This document shows positions 1-7,732 of a DNA stretch of 64,000 nucleotides, in pieces (position 1 is the stretch's first letter; every line of letters begins with the position of its first letter). The notes under the pieces are model-generated. The model had not been told where the DNA came from, searched no databases, and saw only the letters and a list, made by a program, of their open reading frames with translations. The stretch spans positions 62,001 through 126,000 of the forward strand of contig NZ_JDUI01000007.1 of NCBI RefSeq assembly GCF_000771405.1. Direction: 5' to 3'. A program made the position numbers and the translations under genes. This stretch comes from Bifidobacterium pullorum DSM 20433. Lineage in GTDB: Bacteria > Actinomycetota > Actinomycetes > Actinomycetales > Bifidobacteriaceae.

Positions 1-1
1 T

Positions 2-304
2 GAGGAGCTCATCGATCTGGACGACATCAACCCGCAGTTCCCGCAGGCCAACGTGGCGCTGGTCGTCGGTGCGAACGACGTGACCAACCCGGCCGCCCGC
101 AAGCCCGGCACCGCCGTCTCCGGCATGCCGATCCTGGACGTGGACATGGCCCAGAACGTGGTGGTGATGAAGCGCGGCCGTGGTCGTGGCTACGCCGGCA
201 TCGAGAACGAGCTCTACTTCAAGGACAACACGCAGATGCTGTTCGGCGACGCGAAGGCCGGTCTGCAGGCCGTCATCGCCGCCGTCAAGGAGCTCATCAA
301 CTGA
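2..304 (+). CDS. pntB: NAD(P) transhydrogenase subunit beta, C-terminal fragment
   Basis: This is the 3' end of a gene that begins before the window. The frame is open from base 2 and ends in TGA at 302-304. The roughly 100 visible residues match domain III of PntB, the NADP(H)-binding domain exposed to the cytoplasm: an ALVVGANDVTNPAAR segment, a GMPILDVD segment and a basic MKRGRGRGYAG segment that contacts NADP. The complete enzyme is a membrane complex coupling hydride transfer between NADH and NADP+ to proton movement. No internal start is proposed, because the GTG at 53 lies inside the conserved domain. A strong hairpin follows 30 bases after the stop. NADPH supply suits the reductase genes next door, but that link is inference. 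Confidence 0.93.
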   Translation, partial: EELIDLDDINPQFPQANVALVVGANDVTNPAARKPGTAVSGMPILDVDMAQNVVVMKRGRGRGYAGIENELYFKDNTQMLFGDAKAGLQAVIAAVKELIN

Positions 305-333
305 CCGTAAGGTCCGAAAAGCTCAAACAAGCG

Positions 334-364
334 AATGGGGCATCCTCTTAGGGGATGCCCCATT
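334..364. terminator. Bidirectional hairpin terminator between pntB and the MerR gene
   Basis: A perfect 12-bp stem (334-345 with 353-364) has a 7-base loop. It lies between the pntB stop and the stop of the convergent MerR-family gene. The 3' arm ends in CATTGT, so the U-run is weak. Position and stem strength support termination from both sides. Confidence 0.75.
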
Positions 365-374
365 GTCGTATCCG

Positions 375-836
375 TCAAGCATTTGTTTGATGCCCGGCAT
401 GGAACGCGTTCGCGAGCCTTTCGGGGATCTCGCTCGTCGGTGTACCGGTGTCGATTAGATTGCTGAAATACTGGACACGTCCGGCCAAGACATCGTTGTA
501 GAAGGTTTGTTTGGCGTCGACATAGTCGATGCTGCGTTGAATCTCCTCCATCCGTTGGACAAGGATGTGACGTTTCTTCGCAAGGATACGTTGACGCTCC
601 GGAATCGTCGGCTCGCCTTCCAGACATAATTCCATGTACTGACGCATCTCATCAACTCCCATACCACAGGCGCGCAAACAGTTGAGACTGTTGATCCATG
701 CGATGTTGCGGTCGTCGAAGATTCTGCGATTGCGCTCGTCCCGGCGCAGATTGGGTACAAGTCCCGATTTACAGTAGAACTTCAGCGTCTCATAACTCAT
801 GTTGACGAGTTCGCAGGCTTCCTTCATCGTGTACAT
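375..836 (-). CDS. MerR-family transcriptional regulator
   Basis: A 153-residue protein. Residues 1-70 form a MerR winged-helix DNA-binding domain (MYTMKEACELVNMS, then a YETLKFYCKSGLVP segment and an RRIFDDRNIAWI wing). A dimerisation coiled coil follows at about 80-125. There is no Cys-rich metal site at the C-terminus; one Cys lies in the DNA-binding domain, one in CLRACG and one in MELCLEG. This suits an AdhR/NmlR-like sensor of aldehydes or electrophiles better than a metal sensor, but the signal is inferred. It is transcribed away from the AKR-flavodoxin pair, and a classical MerR-type promoter with a 19-bp spacer lies between them, so it very likely activates that pair. The ATG start lies 130 bases from the AKR start. 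Confidence 0.9.
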   Translation of the reverse strand: MYTMKEACELVNMSYETLKFYCKSGLVPNLRRDERNRRIFDDRNIAWINSLNCLRACGMGVDEMRQYMELCLEGEPTIPERQRILAKKRHILVQRMEEIQRSIDYVDAKQTFYNDVLAGRVQYFSNLIDTGTPTSEIPERLANAFHAGHQTNA

Positions 837-888
837 AGCTTTTCCTTGCCGAGTTGTTCGCCATGGGATTAATCCATGATTCCAAGAC

Positions 889-919
889 TTGACCGGTAGT
901 GGCTACCGGTTCCTACCAT
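889..919 (+). promoter_or_regulatory. MerR-type promoter with 19-bp spacer and inverted-repeat operator
   Basis: A -35 box TTGACC (889-894) and a -10 box TACCAT (914-919) are 19 bases apart, the overlong spacing typical of MerR-activated promoters. Within and overlapping this spacer lies a perfect inverted repeat ACCGGTAG-TGG-CTACCGGT (892-910). It faces the AKR-flavodoxin genes, divergent from the MerR gene. Predicted transcription starts near 926, giving a leader of about 40 bases. Confidence 0.85.
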
Positions 920-964
920 CAAGGATAACCGCTCGCTGGAACGTGCGGCCAGAAAGGTTGCAAT

Positions 965-1825
965 ATGGAATACGCAACGTTAAGCAATGGTGTGATCATG
1001 CCGAAGTTGGGTTTCGGCGTTTTTCAGGTGCCCGGTGATGAAACGGCGCGATGTGTATCAGATGCCGTCGAAGTCGGGTACCGTCATATTGACACAGCGC
1101 AGTCCTATATGAACGAATCCGAGGTCGGCCAGGGTATTCGCGATAGTGGCATCGATCGCAGCGAACTGTTCATCACCACCAAGGTATGGATTGAGCATTA
1201 CGGATACGTCGAGGCGCGCGAATCGGTTGAGCGTTCTTTACGGAGGTTGGGACTGGATTATCTGGATTTGGTCCTGCTGCACCAGCCATTCGCCGATGTA
1301 TACGGTTCGTGGCACGCACTCGAAGAACTCTACAAGGAAGGCAAGGTCCGCGCCATCGGCGTGAGCAATTTCAGCCCAGTACGTCTGGCCGATTTGGCTG
1401 CATTCAACGAGATCGCACCGATGATCAACCAGGTGGAGACCAATCCGTTCCATCAGCAGATCGCCGCACACGAGCATATGGTGGCCCGACACGTCCAGCA
1501 TGAGGCATGGGCGCCGTTCGGTGAGGGGCGCAGCGGCATGTTCACCAACCCCGTGTTGTCTCAGATCGCTGAAGATCACGGCAAGTCTGTGGCACAGGTG
1601 GTGCTGCGCTGGCTGATGCAGCGTGACATCGTGGCGCTCGCCAAATCCACCCACAAGGAGCGCATGGCCGAGAACCTGGACATCTTCGATTTCACGCTTA
1701 CCGACGCGGAGATGCAGAGCATCGCTACGCTCGACACCACCGCCAGCCTGTTCTTCGACCATGACGACCCGCATACCGTGGACATGTTCGTCCGCATGGT
1801 CGGGGAGCGCCACGGGCGGGCATGA
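965..1825 (+). CDS. Aldo/keto reductase (AKR), copy 1
   Basis: A 286-residue cytoplasmic NADPH-dependent reductase of the AKR superfamily, like 2,5-diketo-D-gluconate reductases and related carbonyl reductases; the natural substrate is unknown. The catalytic tetrad is intact: Asp43 and Tyr48 (DTAQSY), Lys73 (TTKVW) and His106 (LLHQP). The nucleotide-binding tail LAKSTHKERMAENLDIFDF is also present. The ATG at 965 follows an AGAAAGG ribosome site. It is preceded by the MerR-type promoter and followed after 50 bases by a flavodoxin-like lipoprotein, so the two probably share an aldehyde- or electrophile-inducible transcript. It is closely similar to the AKR at 5872-6744. Confidence 0.93.
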   Translation: MEYATLSNGVIMPKLGFGVFQVPGDETARCVSDAVEVGYRHIDTAQSYMNESEVGQGIRDSGIDRSELFITTKVWIEHYGYVEARESVERSLRRLGLDYLDLVLLHQPFADVYGSWHALEELYKEGKVRAIGVSNFSPVRLADLAAFNEIAPMINQVETNPFHQQIAAHEHMVARHVQHEAWAPFGEGRSGMFTNPVLSQIAEDHGKSVAQVVLRWLMQRDIVALAKSTHKERMAENLDIFDFTLTDAEMQSIATLDTTASLFFDHDDPHTVDMFVRMVGERHGRA

Positions 1826-1875
1826 CCCCGTCGCAATTTCAGCAACAGAACATATATCATCTGAAAGGAACCTCC

Positions 1876-2532
1876 ATGTCGATAGCACGCAACCGCTTCA
1901 ACACCGTTATGGCCGCGTTCTCCGGGCTGGCCATGACCTTCGGCCTCGCGGCCTGCTCCGGACAATCCGGGTCCGATTCCGCCGATGACGCCTCCGCATC
2001 CAGCACCCAGCAATCGCAGCAGGGGCAAGAGGCAGGCGCATCCTCCGACGGCGATGTGCTCGTCGTCTACTATTCCGCCACCGGCAACACCGAACGTGCG
2101 GCGCAATACATTGCCGACGCCACCGGCGGCGATCTGTTCGAACTCGAACCCGTGGAACCATATACCGACGACGATCTGAATTGGGCCGACGAGAACAGTC
2201 GCGTCAGCGTCGAGCATGAAGACGAGTCGCAACGCGATGTCGCGCTCGTGGCCGACACGGTGGACAATTGGGACGACTACAGCACCGTGTTCATCGGGTA
2301 TCCGATCTGGTGGGGAATCGCCGCCTGGCCGGTCGACGGTTTCGTCGAGGCCAACGACTTCACCGGCAAGACGGTGATCCCGTTCTGTACCTCGTCCAGC
2401 TCCGGCATCGGCAGCAGCGGCGAGCAGCTGGCCGAGATGGCTGGTACCGGCGACTGGCTGGAAGGCGAACGCTTCTCTTCGGGCGCCAGCGAATCAGACG
2501 TCCAGGATTGGGTAAATGGCCTAGGACTGTGA
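1876..2532 (+). CDS. Flavodoxin-domain lipoprotein
   Basis: A 218-residue protein. The N-terminus is a lipoprotein signal peptide: basic MSIARNRF, a hydrophobic stretch, and the lipobox GLAAC with Cys about residue 28. A Ser/Gln/Asp-rich linker follows, then a flavodoxin-like domain. The FMN phosphate loop is YYSATGNTERAAQ, and YPIWWGIAAWP matches the second flavin-binding loop. Flavodoxins are normally cytoplasmic electron carriers, so this copy should sit on the outer face of the membrane. I chose ATG 1876 because GAAAGGAA lies 8-10 bases upstream and the signal peptide begins cleanly there; the frame is open back to 1822. It is downstream of AKR copy 1 and followed by a terminator. Confidence 0.88.
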   Translation: MSIARNRFNTVMAAFSGLAMTFGLAACSGQSGSDSADDASASSTQQSQQGQEAGASSDGDVLVVYYSATGNTERAAQYIADATGGDLFELEPVEPYTDDDLNWADENSRVSVEHEDESQRDVALVADTVDNWDDYSTVFIGYPIWWGIAAWPVDGFVEANDFTGKTVIPFCTSSSSGIGSSGEQLAEMAGTGDWLEGERFSSGASESDVQDWVNGLGL

Positions 2533-2555
2533 TCTATTCCCTACGAAAACCATCA

Positions 2556-2601
2556 AGCGCCGATGCCGCACGGATCCGCACCGCAGCATCGGCGCTCTTT
2601 T
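2556..2601 (+). terminator. Rho-independent terminator after the flavodoxin gene
   Basis: An 11-bp perfect stem (2556-2566 with 2586-2596) encloses a 19-base loop. It is followed by CTTTTAC. It separates the MerR-controlled pair from the ferric-reductase-like gene. Confidence 0.75.
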
Positions 2602-2625
2602 ACGTTGAAACAATGAAGGACTGCG

Positions 2626-3936
2626 ATGACGAAGCGGATTAGGCCTATGGCATTGGCGATATGGATTGTGTTTCTGCTGGTCATACCGACGACGCCGGTC
2701 ATATTGTTGCATGCCACGATGGACGCATTCTTCGCACCGCTGTTGCCTCGTGTTGATGCAGGTGTTCTGTCGTACGCGTGGATGCTGCTGGCGGTGTATC
2801 TGTCCACACGACCGCATTGGCTTGATCGTTTGATTGGACTGCCTGCGATATATATGATGCATGGCGTACTCGGCATGGCGGCACTCGTGCTCGCCATAGT
2901 GCACCGAATCGACCTACCCGCATACGGGTCGGCGAAATTGACCGGTGAAGTGGGATTCTGGACGTTGCTGGCGTTGGTTATTGTCGCATTGATCACCATG
3001 GCCGGATGGTTGAGCAGTCGTATCCCTGCCGTCGCTGCGCTGAGACGACTTATCGAACGCGTGGTGTCTCGTGAAGGATCGGTATGGTTGCATCGACTGT
3101 TGTTGATTGCCGTCATAACAGTGGGCATTCATATGAATTTGGTATGGTACATTGCCGAAAATACGGTTTTCATTACGGTGACAAATATATGTGCGGTTGC
3201 GATCATCGGATGGTATGTCATATCGAAGCTACGTGAACGATTCGGTGCTGCGCATGGTACCGTACTGTCGGTAACCGCGTTGTCTGGCGACACAATGCAG
3301 GTTGAAATGGTTGTTCCTTCGATGGGCGATGGTTGGCTTGAAGGCGACTTTGTGTTCCTGCGTTTTCCAAGTATTCGCGGTATGCGCTCTATGCATCCAT
3401 TCTCAATGGTGAATCGTCCGAACGCAGCTGGGCTCATGACATTCGCCATTCGTGCCGATGGCGACTTCACACGGCTGGTGAGTACGGCACTGAGTCCGGG
3501 GACATCGGTAGAAGTCGTCGGCCCATACGGTAGGTACCGCCGTTTTATCGATGGGCATAATCGCCGTTCGTCATCGAGGCAGTGCGTTGAGTCCCGGTCA
3601 ATCGTCGTATATGCCGGCGGTATCGGTATCACTCCACTATTGCCAGTCATCCAGTATGCCGACGAACTCGGGTATGACATCGTAGTCCTGTATTCCGCAA
3701 GGGCAAGTGAAGGTTTACTGTACCATGACGATATATTGCAGTGGGCTGCCCGGACCGGTAACCGCATGCAACTGCGTGTTGGGAGATTTTCGGAGCGAGA
3801 ATTCGCTGATGCCATGCGGCAGGGCGCATTGTATGTAATCGGCGGGCCGGAATCAATGCGTCGTGATATCACACACATGCTGATTCGTCACGGTGTTCGG
3901 GCTGTCGACATATGTTATGAGTCTTTTGTCTGGTGA
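2626..3936 (+). CDS. Ferric-reductase-like transmembrane flavohemoprotein
   Basis: A 436-residue protein. The first half (about 8-200) has six hydrophobic helices and two His pairs with the bis-heme spacing: His79/His93 and His156/His169. The second half is a FNR-type module: HPFSMVN for FAD at about residue 263, GGIGITPLLPVI for NADPH near 328, and a final CYESFVW. The family moves electrons from cytoplasmic NAD(P)H through FAD and two b-hemes to an acceptor outside the cell, such as ferric iron, a quinone or oxygen. The start follows GGACTGCG weakly. It is a single-gene unit between a terminator and a convergent lysR. Its DNA is visibly less GC-rich than its neighbours, suggesting acquisition by transfer. 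The acceptor is unknown. Confidence 0.85.
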   Translation: MTKRIRPMALAIWIVFLLVIPTTPVILLHATMDAFFAPLLPRVDAGVLSYAWMLLAVYLSTRPHWLDRLIGLPAIYMMHGVLGMAALVLAIVHRIDLPAYGSAKLTGEVGFWTLLALVIVALITMAGWLSSRIPAVAALRRLIERVVSREGSVWLHRLLLIAVITVGIHMNLVWYIAENTVFITVTNICAVAIIGWYVISKLRERFGAAHGTVLSVTALSGDTMQVEMVVPSMGDGWLEGDFVFLRFPSIRGMRSMHPFSMVNRPNAAGLMTFAIRADGDFTRLVSTALSPGTSVEVVGPYGRYRRFIDGHNRRSSSRQCVESRSIVVYAGGIGITPLLPVIQYADELGYDIVVLYSARASEGLLYHDDILQWAARTGNRMQLRVGRFSEREFADAMRQGALYVIGGPESMRRDITHMLIRHGVRAVDICYESFVW

Positions 3937-3970
3937 CAATTTGCCGAATTTCAATCCATGACATGCTGTA

Positions 3971-4840
3971 TCAACCGACATTATGGGGCAACGGCTGGGT
4001 TGCGACCCAGTCGCACACCTTGCGCACAATATCCCCGGCATCGGCGCGCACAACAAGATGGTAGGTCACGTGTACCTCGTCATCATTGATCGGTACCACA
4101 ACATGGCTTCCTGTGATCGCGTTCAGGTCGAACTGGGGTGCGTCGGTGGCGAAGTATGCCATCGATGTGGTGCGCTGCAGCTGCGTGAACACCTCGCGGT
4201 CCTCTTGAACAAGGAATCTCGCATGCGGCATCAACGTGTCGCATAATTCTCGCCAGAATCCAATGGCTGCGAACAGCAGGAACGTTTCTCCATCAAGCTG
4301 GGACATCGAGACTGCTGACTCGTGGGCGAGCGGGTGATCGCTCGGTAGGACGACGAACAAATTCTCGTGCATAAGAGGGCACGAGCGGAATGCCGGGAAC
4401 TTCAAGTCGGATAGCGAAATTGCCAACGAGATGGTGCCGCTGAACAGGGAACGCTCAATCTCTCGTTGGGTGATGGTTTCCGAGGACAGCAGTATGCCGG
4501 GAAAACGTTCCACCAGCATGGCCGTCAAATGCCACAGCGGTGCCGGCGCGATGGTGCCGATGCGCAGCGCATTCGTCGATGCCTCCAAACGATCCAGCGC
4601 ATCGCGCATCAGCCGTTCGTCACGCAGTATCGGGCGCACGTATTCCAAGGCCAGACGACCCGCCTCGTTGAGTTCGACATGGCGTCCCTCGCGTAACAGC
4701 AGGTCATGGCCGAGCTCCCGTTCCAGTCGTCTGATGGAGCGGCTGAGCGTCGGCTGAGGCATGCGCAACTCATCCGCGGCGGCGCTGATCGTGCCGTAGG
4801 TTGCTATCGCATCGAGCTGACGGAGCTGATCGATATCCAT
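3971..4840 (-). CDS. LysR-family regulator, divergent from the AKR/esterase operon
   Basis: A 289-residue LysR regulator. Residues 1-62 form the winged helix-turn-helix (MDIDQLRQLDAIATYG, then SAAADELRMPQPTLSRSI). Residues 90-289 form a periplasmic-binding-like effector domain. The ATG follows AAGGAGG (minus strand, 4846-4852). It is divergent from the operon starting at 5012; the 171-base gap contains a T-N11-A LysR box. It most likely controls that operon and itself. The co-inducer is unknown. It is convergent with the ferric-reductase-like gene, 34 bases apart. Confidence 0.92.
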   Translation of the reverse strand: MDIDQLRQLDAIATYGTISAAADELRMPQPTLSRSIRRLERELGHDLLLREGRHVELNEAGRLALEYVRPILRDERLMRDALDRLEASTNALRIGTIAPAPLWHLTAMLVERFPGILLSSETITQREIERSLFSGTISLAISLSDLKFPAFRSCPLMHENLFVVLPSDHPLAHESAVSMSQLDGETFLLFAAIGFWRELCDTLMPHARFLVQEDREVFTQLQRTTSMAYFATDAPQFDLNAITGSHVVVPINDDEVHVTYHLVVRADAGDIVRKVCDWVATQPLPHNVG

Positions 4841-4868
4841 ATACCCTCCTTGGAACGCTTGACTGATA

Positions 4869-4885
4869 TATGCATATTACGCATA
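4869..4885. promoter_or_regulatory. Candidate LysR box
   Basis: The inverted repeat TATGC-N7-GCATA (4869-4873 with 4881-4885) contains the T-N11-A core at 4871-4883. It is AT-rich against the local GC-rich background and lies 28 bases upstream of the lysR start and about 130 bases upstream of the AKR operon. This is where an autoregulatory recognition site is expected. Confidence 0.6.
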
Positions 4886-5011
4886 AGGACACGGATGGTG
4901 GGTATTTTACCCGCCGTATGTTACGGAGAACAATCGCATATAGCAGTACACCGGATTCATTTGATACGACGAATGAATATCAGGTGTATCGAAACGGAAG
5001 GAGTGCACGAT

Positions 5012-5860
5012 ATGATGACCTACACGATGAACGACGGACATACGATCCCGGCGGTCGGCTACGGCGTGTTTTTGATGTCCCCTGCCGAGGTCGAGGAACA
5101 TCTGCCGGAAGCCATCGAGGCGGGATATCGACACATCGACACCGCCAACGCTTATTTCAATGAGAAAGCCGTCGGCCGCGTGGTCAAGCGTAGCGGGCTC
5201 GATCGTAGTGAGTTCTTCATCACCTCCAAGTTGTTCCCGCAGGATTATGGCTATGAGGATTGCGGCAAGGCCATCGACGCGACACTGCGCCGCTTGGACA
5301 CCGACTATCTCGACCTGCTGCTCCTGCACCAGCCGTATGGCAAATACACCGAAGCGTGGAAAGCCATGGAGGAAGCCGTCGCGGCAGGCAAAGTGCGTTC
5401 CATCGGTCTGTCGAACTTCAACCAGGCCAAGACACAGCAGATTCTCGACGTCGCCGATATCGTGCCGGCGGTGATGCAGGTTGAGATGCACCCGTATTGG
5501 AACCAGCACGAGATGAAAGCGTTCCTCAAGGACCTTAATGTGACCTTCGAGGCATGGTATCCGCTCGGCCACGGTGACACAGCCCTGTTGAACGAGCCGG
5601 TCTTCGCCGAACTGGCGCACAAGTACGGCAAGACCCCGGCGCAGATTATCCTGCGCTGGCATGTTGAGGAAGGCAACGTCATCTTCCCGAAGACGCTGAA
5701 CCCGGAGCATATGGCCGACAACATCAACATCTTCGACTTCTCGCTGACCGCCGACGAGGTGGCACGTATCAACGAGCTGCCGCAGAAGGCCTACTACACC
5801 GTCGCCGATGAAGCTCCGGACTTCGTCACGGCACACTCGGACTGGGACGCCCAGGAGTGA
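5012..5860 (+). CDS. Aldo/keto reductase (AKR), copy 2
   Basis: A 282-residue AKR, first gene of the LysR-divergent operon. The start is set at ATG 5012, preceded by GGAAGGAG at 4996-5003; a second ATG follows directly at 5015. With this start the tetrad falls at Asp43, Tyr48 (DTANAY), Lys73 (TSKLF) and His106 (LLHQP), the same numbering as the other two copies, which supports all three starts. A frame open back to 4706 is not used. It is the most divergent of the three, with a shorter C-terminal loop. It should reduce aldehydes or ketones with NADPH in the cytoplasm; the substrate is unknown. The next AKR begins 11 bases after the stop. Confidence 0.92.
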   Translation: MMTYTMNDGHTIPAVGYGVFLMSPAEVEEHLPEAIEAGYRHIDTANAYFNEKAVGRVVKRSGLDRSEFFITSKLFPQDYGYEDCGKAIDATLRRLDTDYLDLLLLHQPYGKYTEAWKAMEEAVAAGKVRSIGLSNFNQAKTQQILDVADIVPAVMQVEMHPYWNQHEMKAFLKDLNVTFEAWYPLGHGDTALLNEPVFAELAHKYGKTPAQIILRWHVEEGNVIFPKTLNPEHMADNINIFDFSLTADEVARINELPQKAYYTVADEAPDFVTAHSDWDAQE

Positions 5861-5871
5861 GGGAGACCGTC

Positions 5872-6744
5872 ATGGAATACCGTGAGTTGTCCAATGGCGT
5901 GAAGATGCCGCTCATCGGATACGGTGTCTTCCAGATCCCTCCGGATGAGACCGAACGTTGCGTGCGTGACGCGCTTGAGGTGGGCTACCGCTTGATCGAC
6001 ACCGCCCAGGCGTACGGCAATGAGGCGGGTGTCGGCAAGGCGATCCGCGAGAGCGGCATTGCACGCGACGAGATCTTCGTGACCAGCAAGGTGTGGGTCT
6101 CGAACATGAACTACGAGCGGGCCAAGGCTTCAATCGACGCCTCACTTGAGGCCATGGGGCTGAACCACATCGACCTGATGCTGCTGCATCAGGCCTACGG
6201 CGACTACCATGGCGCCTGGCGCGCCCTGGAAGAGGCGTACCGTGACGGCAAGCTGCGCGCGATTGGCGTCTCGAACTTCTATCCGGTCCGGCTTATGGAC
6301 ATGTGCGCCTTCGCGCAGGTTTCGCCGATGGTGAACCAGGTGGAGACGCATGTGTTCTGCCAGCAGGTGGAGGCGCATGAGAATATGAACCAGCTCGGCG
6401 TGGTCCATGAGGCGTGGGGACCGTTCGCCGAAGGCCGCAACACCGTGTTCACGAACCCCGTGCTGACGCAGATTGGGGAGAAGTACGGCAAGTCCACCGC
6501 GCAGGTCATGCTGCGCTGGATGATCGACCGTGGCATTGTGCCGCTGCCGAAATCCACCCACCGTGAACGCATGGCCCAGAATCTGGACGTGTTCGACTTC
6601 ACGCTGGACAAGGCCGATCATGCCGCCATCGCCGCAATGGATGGCGGACACCCGATCGTCTGGGATCATGCCAGCCTTGAGGTCGGCGCGGGACTGCTCA
6701 ACATGATCGCCAGCGCCCAGCTGCAGGGAGCCAAACTGTACTGA
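5872..6744 (+). CDS. Aldo/keto reductase (AKR), copy 3
   Basis: A 290-residue AKR, strongly similar over its whole length to copy 1: both begin with an MEY..LSNGV..P segment and share ETERC/ETARC, EVGYR and FTNPVL.QI blocks. Catalytic residues are Asp43, Tyr48 (DTAQAY), Lys73 (TSKVW) and His106 (LLHQA). ATG 5872 is chosen over a GTG at 5857 that overlaps the previous stop, because AGGGAG at 5860-5865 is correctly spaced for it. It is co-transcribed with copy 2 and two hydrolase genes. The close relation to copy 1, which lies in another transcription unit under a different regulator, points to duplication within the locus. Confidence 0.92.
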   Translation: MEYRELSNGVKMPLIGYGVFQIPPDETERCVRDALEVGYRLIDTAQAYGNEAGVGKAIRESGIARDEIFVTSKVWVSNMNYERAKASIDASLEAMGLNHIDLMLLHQAYGDYHGAWRALEEAYRDGKLRAIGVSNFYPVRLMDMCAFAQVSPMVNQVETHVFCQQVEAHENMNQLGVVHEAWGPFAEGRNTVFTNPVLTQIGEKYGKSTAQVMLRWMIDRGIVPLPKSTHRERMAQNLDVFDFTLDKADHAAIAAMDGGHPIVWDHASLEVGAGLLNMIASAQLQGAKLY

Positions 6745-6769
6745 CGCCGGCACACGGGAAGGGATGCGT

Positions 6770-7681
6770 ATGACATATCGGAAGATCGGACGACTAACCG
6801 CATGCATCGCGGCCGCGGTCATGCTCGCAACCGTCTGCGGTTGCACGGGCACGACGGCGAATCCGGCAGAACGTGCGGCCTCCGACGGCGCGAACACGTC
6901 GCAGGACGGCGCATCCCAACCCGAACCAACCGAACCATCAGATGAATTCGGGACCGTAACCCAAGGGACGGACACCTATCGCGGGTTCGTCATGGACAAC
7001 GTCCTGCATTCACCCGACGACGGCGACATCCATTTTCACATCCACGTCCCGGATTCATACGACGGTTCGGAGCCGGTGGCGTTGTTCCTGACACTGCCGG
7101 GATACCAAGGACTGTATTTCCAAGGTGTGGGGGAGAACCTCTACACCGAGGACTTCGCCTTCCAAGCGGAACAATACGACGATCGGATGATCATCGCAGC
7201 CCCGCAGCTGTCGGACTGGGGCGAGACCTCCTCCCGGCAGGCCATCGCGCTGACCGAATACCTGCTCAACGCCTACACCATCGACGCCTCGCGCGTCTTC
7301 GCCGAAGGGTATTCGGGCGGGGGCGAGACGATGTCGCGCGTGATGGGCATGCGCCCCGACCTATTCTCCGCATATCTGCATTGCAGCTCGCAATGGGACG
7401 GTGACATCGCCACGTTGGCGGAGAGCGAAACCCCCGTATATCTGGTCGTCGGACAGGATGATGAATACTACGGCAGCGAACCCTCCGAAACCGCCTATGA
7501 TCGGATCCGCGACCAGTACAAGGATCGTGGTCTTTCGGAACGACGCATCAACGAACTGGTGACGTTGGACGTCAAGGATGCCGCGTACTTCGCAAACCAA
7601 GGGATAACCAACCAGCACGGTGGCGGAGGCACGCTGTTCAGCCATGATCCCGACATCATGGGATGGCTGTTTAACCGGTGA
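6770..7681 (+). CDS. Lipoprotein with alpha/beta-hydrolase domain
   Basis: A 303-residue lipoprotein. The signal peptide contains the lipobox VCGC, with the lipidated Cys at about residue 25, followed by a long Ser/Pro/Glu-rich linker. The catalytic domain is a poly(3-hydroxybutyrate)-depolymerase or prolyl-oligopeptidase-like alpha/beta hydrolase: nucleophile elbow GYSGGGE, a VVGQDDEYYGS acid loop, and a late His in NQHGGGG. It should act outside the cytoplasm on an ester or peptide substrate not predictable from sequence. ATG 6770 is preferred over ATG 6764 because GGGAAGGG (6756-6763) is spaced for 6770. It lies 25 bases after AKR copy 3, and a carboxylesterase follows. Confidence 0.8.
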   Translation: MTYRKIGRLTACIAAAVMLATVCGCTGTTANPAERAASDGANTSQDGASQPEPTEPSDEFGTVTQGTDTYRGFVMDNVLHSPDDGDIHFHIHVPDSYDGSEPVALFLTLPGYQGLYFQGVGENLYTEDFAFQAEQYDDRMIIAAPQLSDWGETSSRQAIALTEYLLNAYTIDASRVFAEGYSGGGETMSRVMGMRPDLFSAYLHCSSQWDGDIATLAESETPVYLVVGQDDEYYGSEPSETAYDRIRDQYKDRGLSERRINELVTLDVKDAAYFANQGITNQHGGGGTLFSHDPDIMGWLFNR

Positions 7682-7732
7682 ACCATCGCGGCGTTCTGCA
7701 CATCCTTTGTTTCAAAAGCAAAAGGAATCGAT

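Noticed and set aside
4706..5011. Longer N-terminus for AKR copy 2
   Set aside because: It overlaps lysR on the other strand and breaks the shared residue numbering of the three AKRs.
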